Counted from the first letter of the stretch, positions 17,150 through 26,375 are shown. The stretch is DNA of 64,000 nt from Noviherbaspirillum suwonense (GCF_900182955.1 NZ_FXUL01000002.1:310001-374000), one strand, 5' to 3'. Notes: a model not told the origin generated them from the letters alone. Numbers and translations are program-made.

Positions 17150-18448
17150 TCAGCTGCCGAGGTAGATCAGCTTGAACAGGAACACCGCGGCGATGATCCA
17201 TACGATCAGCTTCACTTCCCGCGCCCTGCCCGTCAGCAGCTTCAGCGCCGCATAGGTGATGAAGCCGAAGGCGACGCCCTCGGCGATCGAGAACGTGAAC
17301 GGCATGGTCAGCGCGGTGACGGCGGCCGGCACGCTCTCGGTCGAGTCGGTCCAGTCCACATGCACCAGGTCCTGCAGCATCAGGCAGGCGACATACAGCA
17401 GCGCAGGCGCGGTCGCATACGCCGGCACGACGCCGGCCAGCGGCGAGAAGAACAGGCACAGCAGGAACAGCACGGCGACGGCGATCGCAGTCAGGCCGGT
17501 GCGGCCGCCGGCCTGCACGCCGGCGGCGCTCTCGACATAGGCGGTGGTGCTGGACGTGCCGAGGAAGGAGCCGGCGACGATGGCGGTGCTGTCGGCCAGC
17601 AGCGCCCGGTTCAGCCTTTCCATCTTTCCGTTCTTGAGCAAGCCGGCGCGGTTGGCCACGCCCATCAGCGTGCCGGTCGCGTCGAACAGTTCGACCAGGA
17701 AGAACACCAGCACCACGTTCAGGATGCCGATCGACAGGATGCCCATGATGTCGAGCTTGAACAGCGTCGGCGTGATGGACGGCGGCATGGAGACGACGCC
17801 GCCGAACTTGTTGCCGGCGAAGACGAAGCTCAGCAGCGTCACCGCCAGGATGCCGATCAGGATCGCGCCGCGCACGCGCAGCCGGTCGAGCGCCACGATC
17901 ATCAGGAAGCCGACCACGGCCAGCACGACCGGCGCCTTGTGCAGGTCGCCCAGGCCCACCAGGGTTGCCGGGTTCGCGACCACGATGCCGGCGCTCTTCA
18001 GCGAGATCAGCCCGAGGAACAGGCCGATGCCGACCGTGATCGCGGTGCGCATCGACGGCGGTATGCCGTTGACGATCATTTCCCGCAGCCGGAACACGCT
18101 GACCAGGATGAACAGGCAACCCGAGATGAAGACCGCGCCCAGCGCCGCTTCCCAGGGTATCTTCATGCCCAGCACCACGGTATAGGCGAAGTAGGCATTG
18201 AGTCCCATGCCCGGCGCCAGCGCCATCGGGTAGTTGGCGTACAGGCCCATGATCAGCGTGCCGATCGCGGCGGCCAGGCAGGTGGCGACGAACACCGCGT
18301 CCTTCGGCATGCCGGCGTCGCCGAGGATGGCCGGGTTGACGAAGATGATGTAGGCCATCGTCAGGAAGGTCGTCAGGCCCGCAAGCAGCTCGGTGCGCAC
18401 GTCCGTCCCGTTTTCCCGGAGTTTGAAATATTTTTCGAGCAATGACAC
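17150..18448 (-). CDS. Purine permease, AzgA/NCS2-like family (adenine/guanine/hypoxanthine)
   Basis: This inner-membrane nucleobase transporter of 432 residues has 12 or more hydrophobic segments. The N-terminus (YFKLRENGTDVRTELLAGLTTFLTMAYIIFVNP) and MALAPGMGLNAYFAY are hallmarks of the AzgA subgroup, as is GTSSTTAYVESAAGV; E. coli relatives are AdeP/AdeQ and GhxP/GhxQ. The exact purine cannot be assigned. The start is a GTG 5 bases after AGGAGA. The gene is single and converges with actP. The 200-bp leader shows no riboswitch that I can recognise. Confidence 0.9.
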   Translation of the reverse strand: MSLLEKYFKLRENGTDVRTELLAGLTTFLTMAYIIFVNPAILGDAGMPKDAVFVATCLAAAIGTLIMGLYANYPMALAPGMGLNAYFAYTVVLGMKIPWEAALGAVFISGCLFILVSVFRLREMIVNGIPPSMRTAITVGIGLFLGLISLKSAGIVVANPATLVGLGDLHKAPVVLAVVGFLMIVALDRLRVRGAILIGILAVTLLSFVFAGNKFGGVVSMPPSITPTLFKLDIMGILSIGILNVVLVFFLVELFDATGTLMGVANRAGLLKNGKMERLNRALLADSTAIVAGSFLGTSSTTAYVESAAGVQAGGRTGLTAIAVAVLFLLCLFFSPLAGVVPAYATAPALLYVACLMLQDLVHVDWTDSTESVPAAVTALTMPFTFSIAEGVAFGFITYAALKLLTGRAREVKLIVWIIAAVFLFKLIYLGS

Positions 18449-18652
18449 GGCTGTCTCCTGATCTGATTGTCATGAGCCGGAACCCGCGGGTGCCGGCGTG
18501 GAATTGGGCACGACGATATCGCACCCCGCACGCCGGCATAGTTGATCCAATGAATATACGGTATTCGCTGCGCGTGATAACGGGTATCACGGCGAATGAT
18601 GGTTGGCGGGAAAATACGCCTGGGAAAACCGCGAACGTGCGCGGCGGCGACC

Positions 18653-18904
18653 CTAGTGGCCCAGCGCCTGCGCCAGCTTGATGTTCAGCACGAAGTTCTC
18701 CAGCGTCAGCTTGGCGATCGCCGACACGAACACGTACTCCCGGTCGCTTTCGCTCATCGGCCGGATCTGCGCCTCGTAATGCTGCACGACCGACAGCGCG
18801 ATCAGCCGCGTCGCATCCTCTTCGCTGATGTTGAGCATGCCCCAGTCTATCGGGTCGGCAATGTCGATTTCCCTGATAAGTGCTTCCACCGTCTTCAAGT
18901 CCAT
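18653..18904 (-). CDS. Small hypothetical protein
   Basis: I do not recognise this protein of 83 residues. It appears soluble, acidic and helical (MDLKTVEALIREIDIAD, MLNISEEDATRLIALSVVQ). The ATG at 18904 is chosen because AAAGGA lies 8 bases upstream, in preference to an upstream start at 18955 that would add a low-complexity tail. It has no cysteines and no membrane segment. It stands alone between the purine permease and a plus-strand small gene. Natural helix content and a good ribosome-binding site support it as real. Confidence 0.6.
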   Translation of the reverse strand: MDLKTVEALIREIDIADPIDWGMLNISEEDATRLIALSVVQHYEAQIRPMSESDREYVFVSAIAKLTLENFVLNIKLAQALGH

Positions 18905-19119
18905 TGCGGTCCTTTCCATGGTTGCCGGTCCATCCGGATTGCCCGATTCCGTCAAAGCATAGTGTGTGCCATTCTTCCGGCCGCCGAAATGTTGACGCGT
19001 GTTTAGATTGAAAACATGAAGCGCGCAGGTTTCAGGCGGGATCGCGGAATCTAAGCCCAGTCATTGCAGTCATAACTTTGCAGTCATCAATTTAACAGTC
19101 AACAACAAGGGAAACGATA

Positions 19120-19467
19120 ATGGACCAGGAAAAGAAAACGCCCATGCCCGACGACAAGTCGACCATCTCCAGCACCGGCGGCGAAAAGAGCGTGCGCGAA
19201 AGCGGCACCCGGCCGTTCACGGTGGACCTGTCCAATTCGAATGACAAGGACCAGACGCCGAAGCAGCCGAATGACCGCGACGAGTCGGTCGGCGGCACCC
19301 AGTCCGGCAATGGCGGACCGCGCGAAGTGATCAAGCAGGCCTACGACGACGTGACCCAGGGCCAGGTGGACACCGACCTGCGGGAACAGCGCGGCGTCGA
19401 GGAAACCGTCGACACCGAGTTCAAGCCGGCGGAGAGCATGCCGGAGAAGAAGCAGGGGCGGACCTGA
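19120..19467 (+). CDS. Hypothetical hydrophilic, probably disordered protein
   Basis: This protein of 115 residues is almost free of hydrophobic clusters and rich in Asp, Glu, Lys, Gly, Ser and Thr (MDQEKKTPMPDDKST, SNDKDQTPKQPNDRDES, ending PEKKQGRT). The composition resembles small stress-associated or hydrophilin-like proteins, but no family is recognised. The ATG follows AAGGGAAACGATA. A Crp/Fnr regulator gene starts 44 bp downstream on the same strand and may be co-transcribed. Confidence 0.6.
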   Translation: MDQEKKTPMPDDKSTISSTGGEKSVRESGTRPFTVDLSNSNDKDQTPKQPNDRDESVGGTQSGNGGPREVIKQAYDDVTQGQVDTDLREQRGVEETVDTEFKPAESMPEKKQGRT

Positions 19468-19511
19468 GCGTCCATTTTCTGTAAGACATCGACCCATGTG
19501 AGGAATTTGCC

Positions 19512-20234
19512 ATGAATGTCCCCTTGCATGCCGCTGACTGCAGCAACCTGCTGCTGTCCCAGCTACCCGAGGAAGAATACCGCCAGCTCAAGCCGTTCCT
19601 GGAATGGATGCCCTGCCCGCTGAAATCCTCGTTCTATCAACGCGGCCAGACGATCGATTTCGTTTACTTTCCGCTGAGCGGCGAGCACTCGGTACTGGCC
19701 ATCATGGAAAACGGTTCGGCAATCGAGGTCGGGACCGTCGGCTATGAAGGCTTCTCCACGATCGAGGCGCTGACCGGCAACAGCATCGCGCTCGAAAATG
19801 TCACCTGCCAGATTCCGGGCGAAGCGCTGCGGATGCCGATCGGTCCCTTCCTCGAAGCCATGGAGGGCAAGACCGCGCTGCGCGACATGGTCTACCGCTA
19901 CCTGTATTTCTACCTGGCGCAGGTAAGCCAGTCGGTTGCCTGCAACCGGCTGCATACGACCGAGGAGCGCTTCGCCAAGTGGCTGCTGATGTGCCACGAC
20001 CGCGTGACCGGCGACGAGATCGCGATCACCCAGGAGTTCCTGGCCGACATGCTGGGCGTCCACCGGCCCAGCGTCAGCCTGATCGCGCGCGGCTTCCAGC
20101 AACTGGAGCTGATACGGTACAGCCGCGGCCTGGTCCATATTGTCGACCGCGCCGGGCTGGAGGAAGCGAGCTGCGAATGCTATGCGACGATGCGCAAGCG
20201 CTTCGTCCAGGTGCTGGGAAAACCCAGGCACTGA
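19512..20234 (+). CDS. Crp/Fnr-family transcriptional regulator
   Basis: This 240-residue regulator has an N-terminal cyclic-nucleotide-binding-like barrel (about 20-140; FYQRGQTIDFVYFPLSGEHSVLAIMENG, IEVGTVGYEGFSTIEAL) and a C-terminal winged helix (TQEFLADMLGVHRPSVSLIARGFQQLELI). The cAMP-contact Glu-Arg-Ser signature of CRP and the Fe-S cysteines of Fnr are both absent. It therefore belongs to the large group with unknown effector, similar to regulators near stress genes in Burkholderiales. The start is the ATG after TGAGGAATTTGCC. Targets are unknown. Confidence 0.85.
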   Translation: MNVPLHAADCSNLLLSQLPEEEYRQLKPFLEWMPCPLKSSFYQRGQTIDFVYFPLSGEHSVLAIMENGSAIEVGTVGYEGFSTIEALTGNSIALENVTCQIPGEALRMPIGPFLEAMEGKTALRDMVYRYLYFYLAQVSQSVACNRLHTTEERFAKWLLMCHDRVTGDEIAITQEFLADMLGVHRPSVSLIARGFQQLELIRYSRGLVHIVDRAGLEEASCECYATMRKRFVQVLGKPRH

Positions 20235-20253
20235 CATGCGCACGGCATGATGT

Positions 20254-20859
20254 TCAGGATGCGCTGTCGGCGTCGCCGAGCAGCGCATTCTTCAGCTTGC
20301 TGTCCGCCGGCTTGTCGCCCAGCCATATCTTCAGCAGCATCGTGTAAAAGGCCGGCTCGCCGATCGGCTCGGCCGCCTGCCGTCCATTGATCTGGATGAC
20401 CGTGCCCTGCCCCGGAATGAGATCGAGCGTGATGGTGTCGCCCTTCTTCAGTTCCGGCACGGTGGCGAACAGCTTGCCGAACTTGGCAAGCGGCTCTGCC
20501 ATGCGCGCCTGCTCGGCCTTGTCGTTGTTCTGCTGTATGCCGGCGATGAAGGCCTGGCCGAACTCGTCCGCATTGACAGTGCGCTGCATGACCAGCCGCA
20601 TGCGCTTGGCGCCCGGCGCCGCATACACCTCGGCCGGCGTCTTCTTCTTTTCATTCAGGTACAAGCCCGCCGCATAGACCGGGAAGATCAGCTTGTAGCG
20701 GGTGCCGGCGCCGTTGAGCTTCAAATCCTGGCTGCCGGCCCGGACCACCTCTTCGTAGGGAAAGCCGCCGACCGTCACCGCCGCCGCCACAGGGCCGGCG
20801 CAACTCAAGGCCAGCGCCATCGACAGCAGCAGCTTCGTAGCAGGTTGGATGCGGGCCAT
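20254..20859 (-). CDS. Secreted chalcone isomerase-like domain protein
   Basis: This 201-residue precursor has a signal peptide (MARIQPATKLLLSMALALSCAGPVAAA) and a chalcone-isomerase-like fold: VTVGGFPYEEVV, LNGAGTRYKLIFPVYAAGLYL, then RTVNADEFGQAFIAGIQQN and GEPAFYTMLLKIWLGDKPAD. Bacterial members are periplasmic and usually lack flavonoid isomerase activity; they may bind fatty acids or other hydrophobic ligands. The start at 20859 has AGGAGAT ideally placed. An upstream in-frame extension runs through repeat sequence and is not coding. The 3' end nearly meets the Crp/Fnr gene. Confidence 0.83.
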   Translation of the reverse strand: MARIQPATKLLLSMALALSCAGPVAAAVTVGGFPYEEVVRAGSQDLKLNGAGTRYKLIFPVYAAGLYLNEKKKTPAEVYAAPGAKRMRLVMQRTVNADEFGQAFIAGIQQNNDKAEQARMAEPLAKFGKLFATVPELKKGDTITLDLIPGQGTVIQINGRQAAEPIGEPAFYTMLLKIWLGDKPADSKLKNALLGDADSAS

Positions 20860-20934
20860 GGTGATCTCCTGGAAAAAGAAGCCGCCAGAATAGTCACTGG
20901 CACACCGGAATGCAATCCCAACGGCGCGCCGGAC

Positions 20935-20968
20935 ATAAAAAACCCCACGCCGTTTTCGGAGCGGGGTC
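20935..20968 (-). terminator. Second minus-strand terminator-like hairpin downstream of katE
   Basis: On the minus strand an ACCCCGCTCCG arm pairs with CGGCGTGGGGT and is followed by a run of six T. The sequence resembles the stronger hairpin at 21136-21172. Confidence 0.55.
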
Positions 20969-21014
20969 GAGCGACCGGTACGAGCGCAACCGGTAAGAAG
21001 ACGCGCCGCCAAGT

Positions 21015-21047
21015 CGTAAGGGTGCAATAAGCGCAGCGCATTACGCC
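21015..21047. repeat. Dispersed palindrome-derived repeat, copy 2
   Basis: It shares the core GGGTGCAATAAGCGCAGCGC plus ATTAC with copy 1 and is inverted relative to copy 3, which lies 38 bp away. Together copies 2 and 3 make a BIME-like inverted pair. Confidence 0.7.
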
Positions 21048-21085
21048 ATTGACCGATCAATCACCGTCGCCTGTGCGCAAGCAAT

Positions 21086-21119
21086 GGTGTAATGCGCTTG
21101 CGCTTATTACACCCTGTGG
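21086..21119. repeat. Dispersed palindrome-derived repeat, copy 3 (inverted)
   Basis: GGTGTAATGCGCTTGCGCTT continues as ATTACACCCTGTGG. The element is itself a near-perfect palindrome with GGTGTAAT and ATTACACC arms. In opposite orientation it matches copies 1 and 2. Confidence 0.7.
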
Positions 21120-21135
21120 TGTGGCGCGCTGGACG

Positions 21136-21172
21136 TAAAAAAACCCCGCGCCGTTGCCGGTGCGGGGTTTCG
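21136..21172 (-). terminator. Rho-independent terminator of katE
   Basis: Read on the minus strand, AAACCCCGCACCGG and CGGCGCGGGGTTT form a GC-rich stem closed by a short loop, followed by seven T. It lies 33 bases after the katE stop. Confidence 0.8.
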
Positions 21173-21204
21173 TTCGACCGCCTTCGACAGGCGGTGACGG
21201 TTGC

Positions 21205-23625
21205 TTAGACCTTCGGCGCGTTGGCGTCGCGCTTGGCCTGCCTGAAGCCGGCAAGCGCCGTCTTGAAGCTGGCGAATGCGGCGTCTGCGCCGGCGCTGTC
21301 AGCCATCAGCAGCGCATCGTCGACGCTGCCGTCAGGCAGCGCGGACGGAATGCCGGCCTGTTTCAGCAGCGCGGAAGAACCGCCCAGCATCAGCATCGGC
21401 TTGCCATGGCGATACTGGTCGCGCAGGAAGTCCATCACGTCCGGGTCGTTCATCCAGGTGCTGACGGCGGCGTCGCCGGACGAGACGATGACGGCGTCGT
21501 ACAGCACTGCCGGCATTGCCTCGACCGAGACCTCGACATTCAGCGGGTCGCCGTCGACAGGCGTCACCTGGCCGAGCAGCGGGCCGACCAGGCGCGGTAC
21601 CGCGCCTTCGGTCAGCAGCTTGGTGTAGAGACCGCGGATAGCCTCGGACTCGACACCGTTGGCGACCAGGATCGCGACACGGCGCGTCTTGATGCTGCCG
21701 TCGCCCGGGAAGTTCATCAGCGACAGCGCCGGCGATGGCTCATAGCTCGGCAGCGGCTGCAGTGCGAGCACCGGAGCGGCTTCCGGCAGCGGCATGCCGA
21801 GGCCGCCGGCGACGCCCTGGGCCAGTTCGTCGGCCACGTTCATCAGCAGCGAGACGACGCGTTCGCGCACCGCCAGGGTCTGCACCCGCGACAGTTCGAA
21901 ACGGAAGGCCTTGACGATGTGCTGCTTTTCCGGCGTGGTCTGGCTCTGCCAGAACAGGCGCGCCTGCGAGTAGTGATCGGCGAACAGTTCCGCCTTGCCG
22001 CGCACCTTGTCTTCGACGATATGCTCGGGGAAGGTGGTGAAGCCCCGGCGATAGCCTGCCTGGGCCGGCGAGCCGCCTGCCAGCGAGTTGGGCTCGTAGG
22101 CAACGCGGCCGCGATGGATCGCCTGGCGATGATGGCCGTCGCGCTGGTTGTTGTAGACCGGGGCAACCGGCGAGTTGATCGGGATCTCGTGGAAGTTCAC
22201 GCCGCCGAGGCGGGTGATCTGCGTGTCGAGATAGGAATGGATACGGCCCTGCAGCAGCGGGTCGTTGCTGAAGTCGATGCCGGGCACGACGTGGGCGACG
22301 CAAAATGCCACCTGCTCGGTCTCGGCAAAGAAGTTGTCCGGGTTACGGTTCAGCACCATCTTGCCGACCGGGGTCAGCGGCACCAGTTCTTCCGGGATCA
22401 GCTTGGTCGAATCGAGGATGTCGAAGCCGAAGCCGGCTGCCTGTTCTTCGGTGAAGATCTGCAGCGCCAGTTCCCATTCCGGGAATGCGCCAGCCTCGAT
22501 CGATTCCCACAGGTCGCGGCGATGGAAGTCGGGGTCAGCGCCGGAAATCTTGACGGCCTCGTCCCAGACCAGCGAGTGCGTGCCTGCGACCGGCGTCCAG
22601 TGGAACTTGACGAACACCGACTCGCCTTCCGCATTGACCATGCGGTAGCTGTGCACGCCGAAGCCCTGCATCATCCGGTAGCTGCGGGGGATGGCGCGGT
22701 CGGACATGGTCCACAGCATCATGTGCACCGACTCCGGCGACAGCGATGCGAAGTCCCAGAACGTGTCATGCGCGCTGGCGGCTTGCGGGATGCCGTTGTT
22801 CGGCTCCGGCTTGACCGCGTGGACCAGGTCGGGGAACTTCATCGCATCCTGGATGAAGAAGACCGGGATGTTGTTGCCCACCAGGTCCCAGTTGCCTTCG
22901 TCGGTATAGAACTTGACTGCGAAGCCGCGGACGTCGCGGGCCGTGTCGGTCGAACCGCGTTCGCCGGCAACGGTGGAGAAACGCACGAACACAGGAGTCT
23001 GCTTGCCGGCCGCGGCGAATGGCGCGGCGCGGGTCACCTTGGACAGGTCCTGGTAAGCCTCGAAGTAGCCATGCGCAGCCGAACCGCGTGCATGCACGAC
23101 GCGCTCGGGGATGCGCTCATGGTCGAAATGGGTGATCTTCTCGCGCAGGATGAAGTCTTCCAGCGCGGTGGGTCCGCGCAGGCCGACCTTCAGCGAGTGC
23201 TGGTTGTCGGCGATCTGCACGCCCTGGTTGGTCGTCAGCGTCTGGCCGGTCGCATCGCTGCGCACGCGGTCCAGCGGGTCGGCGACCGGGCTGGCGGCGA
23301 CGGGCGCTACGCCCTTGCCTACCTTGGCCGATGCGATGTTTTCCGAGGTGGTGCTCGCGCCGACCAGCGGGCTTGGCGGCTCAACGGTCGCGCCTGGCTG
23401 CGGCGTGCGCGCCGGCTCGCCATACTCGCCGCCCTTGGTCGGGTTCTGCGGCATGCCGGCCGCGGTGGCCTGGCCGGCTGTCATTTTTTCCAGCAGCCGT
23501 TGCTTCTGCGTTTCCTTGCTCTGCAGCGTGGAAGGCGCGCTGCCGGTGGAAGGAGCGGACACGGTGCTCAGGATCGATCCTGCGCCTTCATCGCCGCCAT
23601 CATTCTTGTTTTTCTTTGTAGCCAT
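21205..23625 (-). CDS. katE: Large-subunit catalase HPII (hydroperoxidase II)
   Basis: This is a monofunctional haem catalase of 806 residues that dismutates H2O2. It belongs to the large clade 2, with an N-terminal extension (about 1-110, low complexity) and a C-terminal DJ-1/flavodoxin-like domain (about 650-806; [25 protein letters not shown]). The active-site His is in [15 protein letters not shown]. The distal Asn region is [20 protein letters not shown], and the haem-ligand Tyr is in [12 protein letters not shown]. The start is the ATG after TGAGGCAATAAT. HPII enzymes are usually stationary-phase controlled; nothing in the 225-bp leader proves this here. Confidence 0.95.
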   Translation of the reverse strand: MATKKNKNDGGDEGAGSILSTVSAPSTGSAPSTLQSKETQKQRLLEKMTAGQATAAGMPQNPTKGGEYGEPARTPQPGATVEPPSPLVGASTTSENIASAKVGKGVAPVAASPVADPLDRVRSDATGQTLTTNQGVQIADNQHSLKVGLRGPTALEDFILREKITHFDHERIPERVVHARGSAAHGYFEAYQDLSKVTRAAPFAAAGKQTPVFVRFSTVAGERGSTDTARDVRGFAVKFYTDEGNWDLVGNNIPVFFIQDAMKFPDLVHAVKPEPNNGIPQAASAHDTFWDFASLSPESVHMMLWTMSDRAIPRSYRMMQGFGVHSYRMVNAEGESVFVKFHWTPVAGTHSLVWDEAVKISGADPDFHRRDLWESIEAGAFPEWELALQIFTEEQAAGFGFDILDSTKLIPEELVPLTPVGKMVLNRNPDNFFAETEQVAFCVAHVVPGIDFSNDPLLQGRIHSYLDTQITRLGGVNFHEIPINSPVAPVYNNQRDGHHRQAIHRGRVAYEPNSLAGGSPAQAGYRRGFTTFPEHIVEDKVRGKAELFADHYSQARLFWQSQTTPEKQHIVKAFRFELSRVQTLAVRERVVSLLMNVADELAQGVAGGLGMPLPEAAPVLALQPLPSYEPSPALSLMNFPGDGSIKTRRVAILVANGVESEAIRGLYTKLLTEGAVPRLVGPLLGQVTPVDGDPLNVEVSVEAMPAVLYDAVIVSSGDAAVSTWMNDPDVMDFLRDQYRHGKPMLMLGGSSALLKQAGIPSALPDGSVDDALLMADSAGADAAFASFKTALAGFRQAKRDANAPKV

Positions 23626-23850
23626 ATTATTGCCTCATAGGGACGTGCCTCGCGAGCAATGCGCCAGGTGCGTCTGCACTGGCATGCGTCGGGGCAAAAA
23701 TGGGTTGAGGAGGAAGGAGTCGTGATACAGGCGGCGCTAGCGGCCAAGTACTGCTTCTGCATCGATACGAAGCCTACCAGCCCGGCCGTTATCCTCTGAT
23801 AGGCGTCTTTCCCATAGCCCTGTAGGAAGGCCGGAAAAGTTTGATCACGA

Positions 23851-25731
23851 TCAAGCGGCGCGCCACTCGCGCGCCAGCACCTCGCGGATTTTCGCCGGCT
23901 CGACGGGCTTCACAAGGTGATGGTCGAAGCCGGCCTCCTGCGCGAGCTGCCGGTCGCGCTCCTGGCCCCACCCGGTGACGGCCACCAGCACGGTGTCGCC
24001 GGTGGCGGGATTGGCCCGCAGCGCGCGCGCCAGCGCATAGCCGTTCAGGCCCGGCAGGCCGATGTCGAGGAAGGCGAAGTCCGGCTGGAACGACGGCGCC
24101 GCTTCCAGCGCCCGCAGGCCGTCCTCGGCCACCAGCAGCTCGTGGCCGAGGCTGCGCAGCAGCGTCGCCAGGCTGCTGGAAAAGTCGACATTGTCGTCGG
24201 CCAGCAATATGCGGAAGCGCCGCCCGGTCGTCTCGTCCGGCTTGGCTGCGCTGGCCGGCGGCGCCGCGGTTTGCGACAGCGGCAGCGTCGCGATAAAGGT
24301 GCTGCCCTGGTCCGGGCCATCGCTTTCGGCTTCGAGCCTGCCGTCATGCAACTCGACCAGCCGGCGCGCCAGCGTCAGTCCGACGCCCAGCCCGGCATTG
24401 GAACGCTCCAGCGAGTAATCGACCTGGGTGAACATGTCGAACACGCGCCCGAGCATCGCCGGCGTCAGCCCGATGCCATTGTCGATGACCCGCACCGCGA
24501 CGCTGGCGCCCGCCACCCTGGCGTCGAGGCGGATGGCGCCGCCGGCGTTGGTGTATTTTGCCGCATTGTTGAGCAGGTTGGAAAACACCTGCGAGAGCCG
24601 GGTCGCATCCGCTTCCAGCCATACCGGCTCGGCCGGCAGGTCCAGCTGCAGCGTATGGCCGCGGCTCTTGATGAAGGGTTCCGCCAGTTCGACCGCGCTG
24701 CGTATCACCTGCTGCAGCTGGACCGGCGTGCGCCGCACCATCAGCTTGCCGGTGGTGATGCGCGAGACGTCGAGCAGGTCGTCGACCAGGCGCACCATCT
24801 GCCGCAGCTGGCGCTCCATCACTTCGCGCGAGCGCTCCGCCATCGCCGGGTTGGCGCCGGCCATGCGCAGGATTTCCAGGCCGTTCATCAACGGCGCCAG
24901 CGGGTTGCGCAGCTCGTGCGCGAGCGTGGCCAGGAACTCGTCCTTGCGGCGGTCGGCGACCCGCAGCGCCTGTTCGGCGCTGCGCCGTTCCGCGGTCTCG
25001 TGTTCGAGGATGCGGTTGGACTCCTCCAGCGCGGCCGCCCGCTGGCCGACCTCGTTGAGCATGTCGTTGAACGCATCGACCAGCACGCCGATTTCGTCGC
25101 TGGTGGTCTTCTTGACACGCAGCGAGAAGTCGCGCCGCTGCATGACTTCCCGCGCCACCTCGGTCACGGCCAGGATGGGCCGGGTAAACGCAGCCTGCAG
25201 CCACAGCGAGATCAGCCCTGCCAGCGCCAGGCTGCCGGCCATCACCGTGCCCAGGATCAGCGCATAGTTGCGCAGCCTGTCCATCAGTTCGTAGCGGGCG
25301 CGCAGGTACACCGTCAGCACCAGCTCGCGGTTGGCGACCATCTGCTGGTAGACCACGATGTGCTCGCCGTCGATCCGGTAGCCCGCCGGCTCCGCCGCCG
25401 GCGGCACCGGTCCGCGCTCGCCCTCGCGCGCATAGGATGCGAACAGCTTGCCGTTGGGGCCGTAGATCGCGGCCTCGACGATGGCCGGGCGCGACTTCAG
25501 CAGCGCCAGGTTCTCGGTCGCGGCGCGCGGGTCGTTGAAGGTCAGCGCCGGCGCGCTGGAGCGGGCGATCAGGTCGGCCTGGGTGCGCAGGTCGTCCAGC
25601 CAGGCCGACTGGTAGGTGCGGATGTCATAGGCCAGCATGGCCAGCGCCGACAGCAGCAGGCCGGTGAAGGTGGTCGACAGCACCACCAGCATGAGCTTGC
25701 GGCTGATCGACTTGCCGAAGAACTGCAGCAT
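23851..25731 (-). CDS. CHASE8-HAMP hybrid sensor histidine kinase with receiver
   Basis: This membrane kinase of 626 residues has a TM helix at about 12-33, a periplasmic CHASE8-like domain (LIARSSAPALTFNDPRAATENLALL, PAIVEAAIYGPNGKLFASY), a second TM at about 155-178, HAMP, and a HisKA box with H272 (LATLAHELRNPL). HATPase follows (NLLNNAAKYTN, DNGIGLTP, GLGVGLTLAR) and a C-terminal receiver (505-622; LLADDNVDF, FLDIGLPG, LVKPVEP). CHASE8 plus HAMP is the sensor layout of the diguanylate cyclase YfiN/DgcN, but here kinase domains replace GGDEF. Its ATG overlaps the stop of the yfiR-like gene by one base, so the YfiR-like protein probably controls it from the periplasm. Confidence 0.88.
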   Translation of the reverse strand: MLQFFGKSISRKLMLVVLSTTFTGLLLSALAMLAYDIRTYQSAWLDDLRTQADLIARSSAPALTFNDPRAATENLALLKSRPAIVEAAIYGPNGKLFASYAREGERGPVPPAAEPAGYRIDGEHIVVYQQMVANRELVLTVYLRARYELMDRLRNYALILGTVMAGSLALAGLISLWLQAAFTRPILAVTEVAREVMQRRDFSLRVKKTTSDEIGVLVDAFNDMLNEVGQRAAALEESNRILEHETAERRSAEQALRVADRRKDEFLATLAHELRNPLAPLMNGLEILRMAGANPAMAERSREVMERQLRQMVRLVDDLLDVSRITTGKLMVRRTPVQLQQVIRSAVELAEPFIKSRGHTLQLDLPAEPVWLEADATRLSQVFSNLLNNAAKYTNAGGAIRLDARVAGASVAVRVIDNGIGLTPAMLGRVFDMFTQVDYSLERSNAGLGVGLTLARRLVELHDGRLEAESDGPDQGSTFIATLPLSQTAAPPASAAKPDETTGRRFRILLADDNVDFSSSLATLLRSLGHELLVAEDGLRALEAAPSFQPDFAFLDIGLPGLNGYALARALRANPATGDTVLVAVTGWGQERDRQLAQEAGFDHHLVKPVEPAKIREVLAREWRAA

Positions 25732-26375
25732 CAGTTGGGGCCCGGCTGGACGATGGCGACCGACATCAGCCTGGAGCTGAGCTTGAAGTCGCCGCGTTCG
25801 GCGGCCGCCTGCGACACGTCGAAGCGCAGCCTGCCGTCGCTGTGGCGGAAATTGATCACGCCGGCCAGCGTGTCGGCGCTTGCGTCGTCGGTTACCGTGA
25901 CGGTCCAGCGCTGCGGCACCTGCCGGATCAGCGCCTGCACCTGCTGCGGCTCGCCCGGGCCGATGTAGAGCAGGTGGATGTCCTCCAGGCTGTCGCCCGG
26001 CTGCAGCCGCCGGATGGTGACGGTGCGGTTGCTGATCTTCCGGCCCATCGTCGTCAGCAGCAGCTCGGCGGCGACGTCGTCGGCATTGAGCACGCCGATC
26101 ACCAGCGGCGAGTCGGTCAGCGGCAAGGTGCGCGACGGCCATTCGATATAGCCGAGAAAGCTGTACAGGTAGGCGGCGCGGGCGCCGGCGTCTTCCTGCT
26201 TCTGCTCGTTGGGGGCGGCGACCGCGCCGGTCAGCGCGGTGATCAAGGCGAACAGGGACAGCAGCGCGAGGACGGGCGCGAGCATGCGCGCCGGCAGCGG
26301 CGGCAAGGCCCAGCGCCGGCGTGCTGTGGAAGGCGAATTCGGGGTCGGGATGGGTATCGGGCAGCAGGCGCGCAT
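25731..26375 (-). CDS. YfiR-family (DUF4154) periplasmic regulator
   Basis: This protein of 214 residues has a long basic N-terminus and a hydrophobic export segment (MLAPVLALLSLFALITALTGAVAA). A DUF4154/YfiR domain follows: RAAYLYSFLGYIEWPS, LVIGVLNADDVAAELL, HLLYIGPGEP, VINFRHSDGRLRFDVSQAAAERGDFKLSSRLM. In Pseudomonas, YfiR is a periplasmic repressor of the diguanylate cyclase YfiN. The mature part here has no cysteine, so the redox-sensitive disulfides of Pseudomonas YfiR are missing. The start at 26375 has AGGAAAG well placed; M31 at 26285 is an alternative nearer the signal helix. It is coupled to the downstream CHASE8 kinase. Confidence 0.85.
   Translation of the reverse strand: MRACCPIPIPTPNSPSTARRRWALPPLPARMLAPVLALLSLFALITALTGAVAAPNEQKQEDAGARAAYLYSFLGYIEWPSRTLPLTDSPLVIGVLNADDVAAELLLTTMGRKISNRTVTIRRLQPGDSLEDIHLLYIGPGEPQQVQALIRQVPQRWTVTVTDDASADTLAGVINFRHSDGRLRFDVSQAAAERGDFKLSSRLMSVAIVQPGPN

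Larger units (their letters stand above)
20860..21204. other. Repeat- and terminator-rich intergenic region upstream of the CHI-like gene
   Basis: No gene is present in these 345 bp. The region holds two similar minus-strand terminator hairpins (20935-20968 and 21136-21172), with two inverted copies of the dispersed repeat between them (21015-21047 and 21086-21119). The promoter of the chalcone isomerase-like gene must lie in the first 75 bp or upstream of these elements. Confidence 0.7.
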
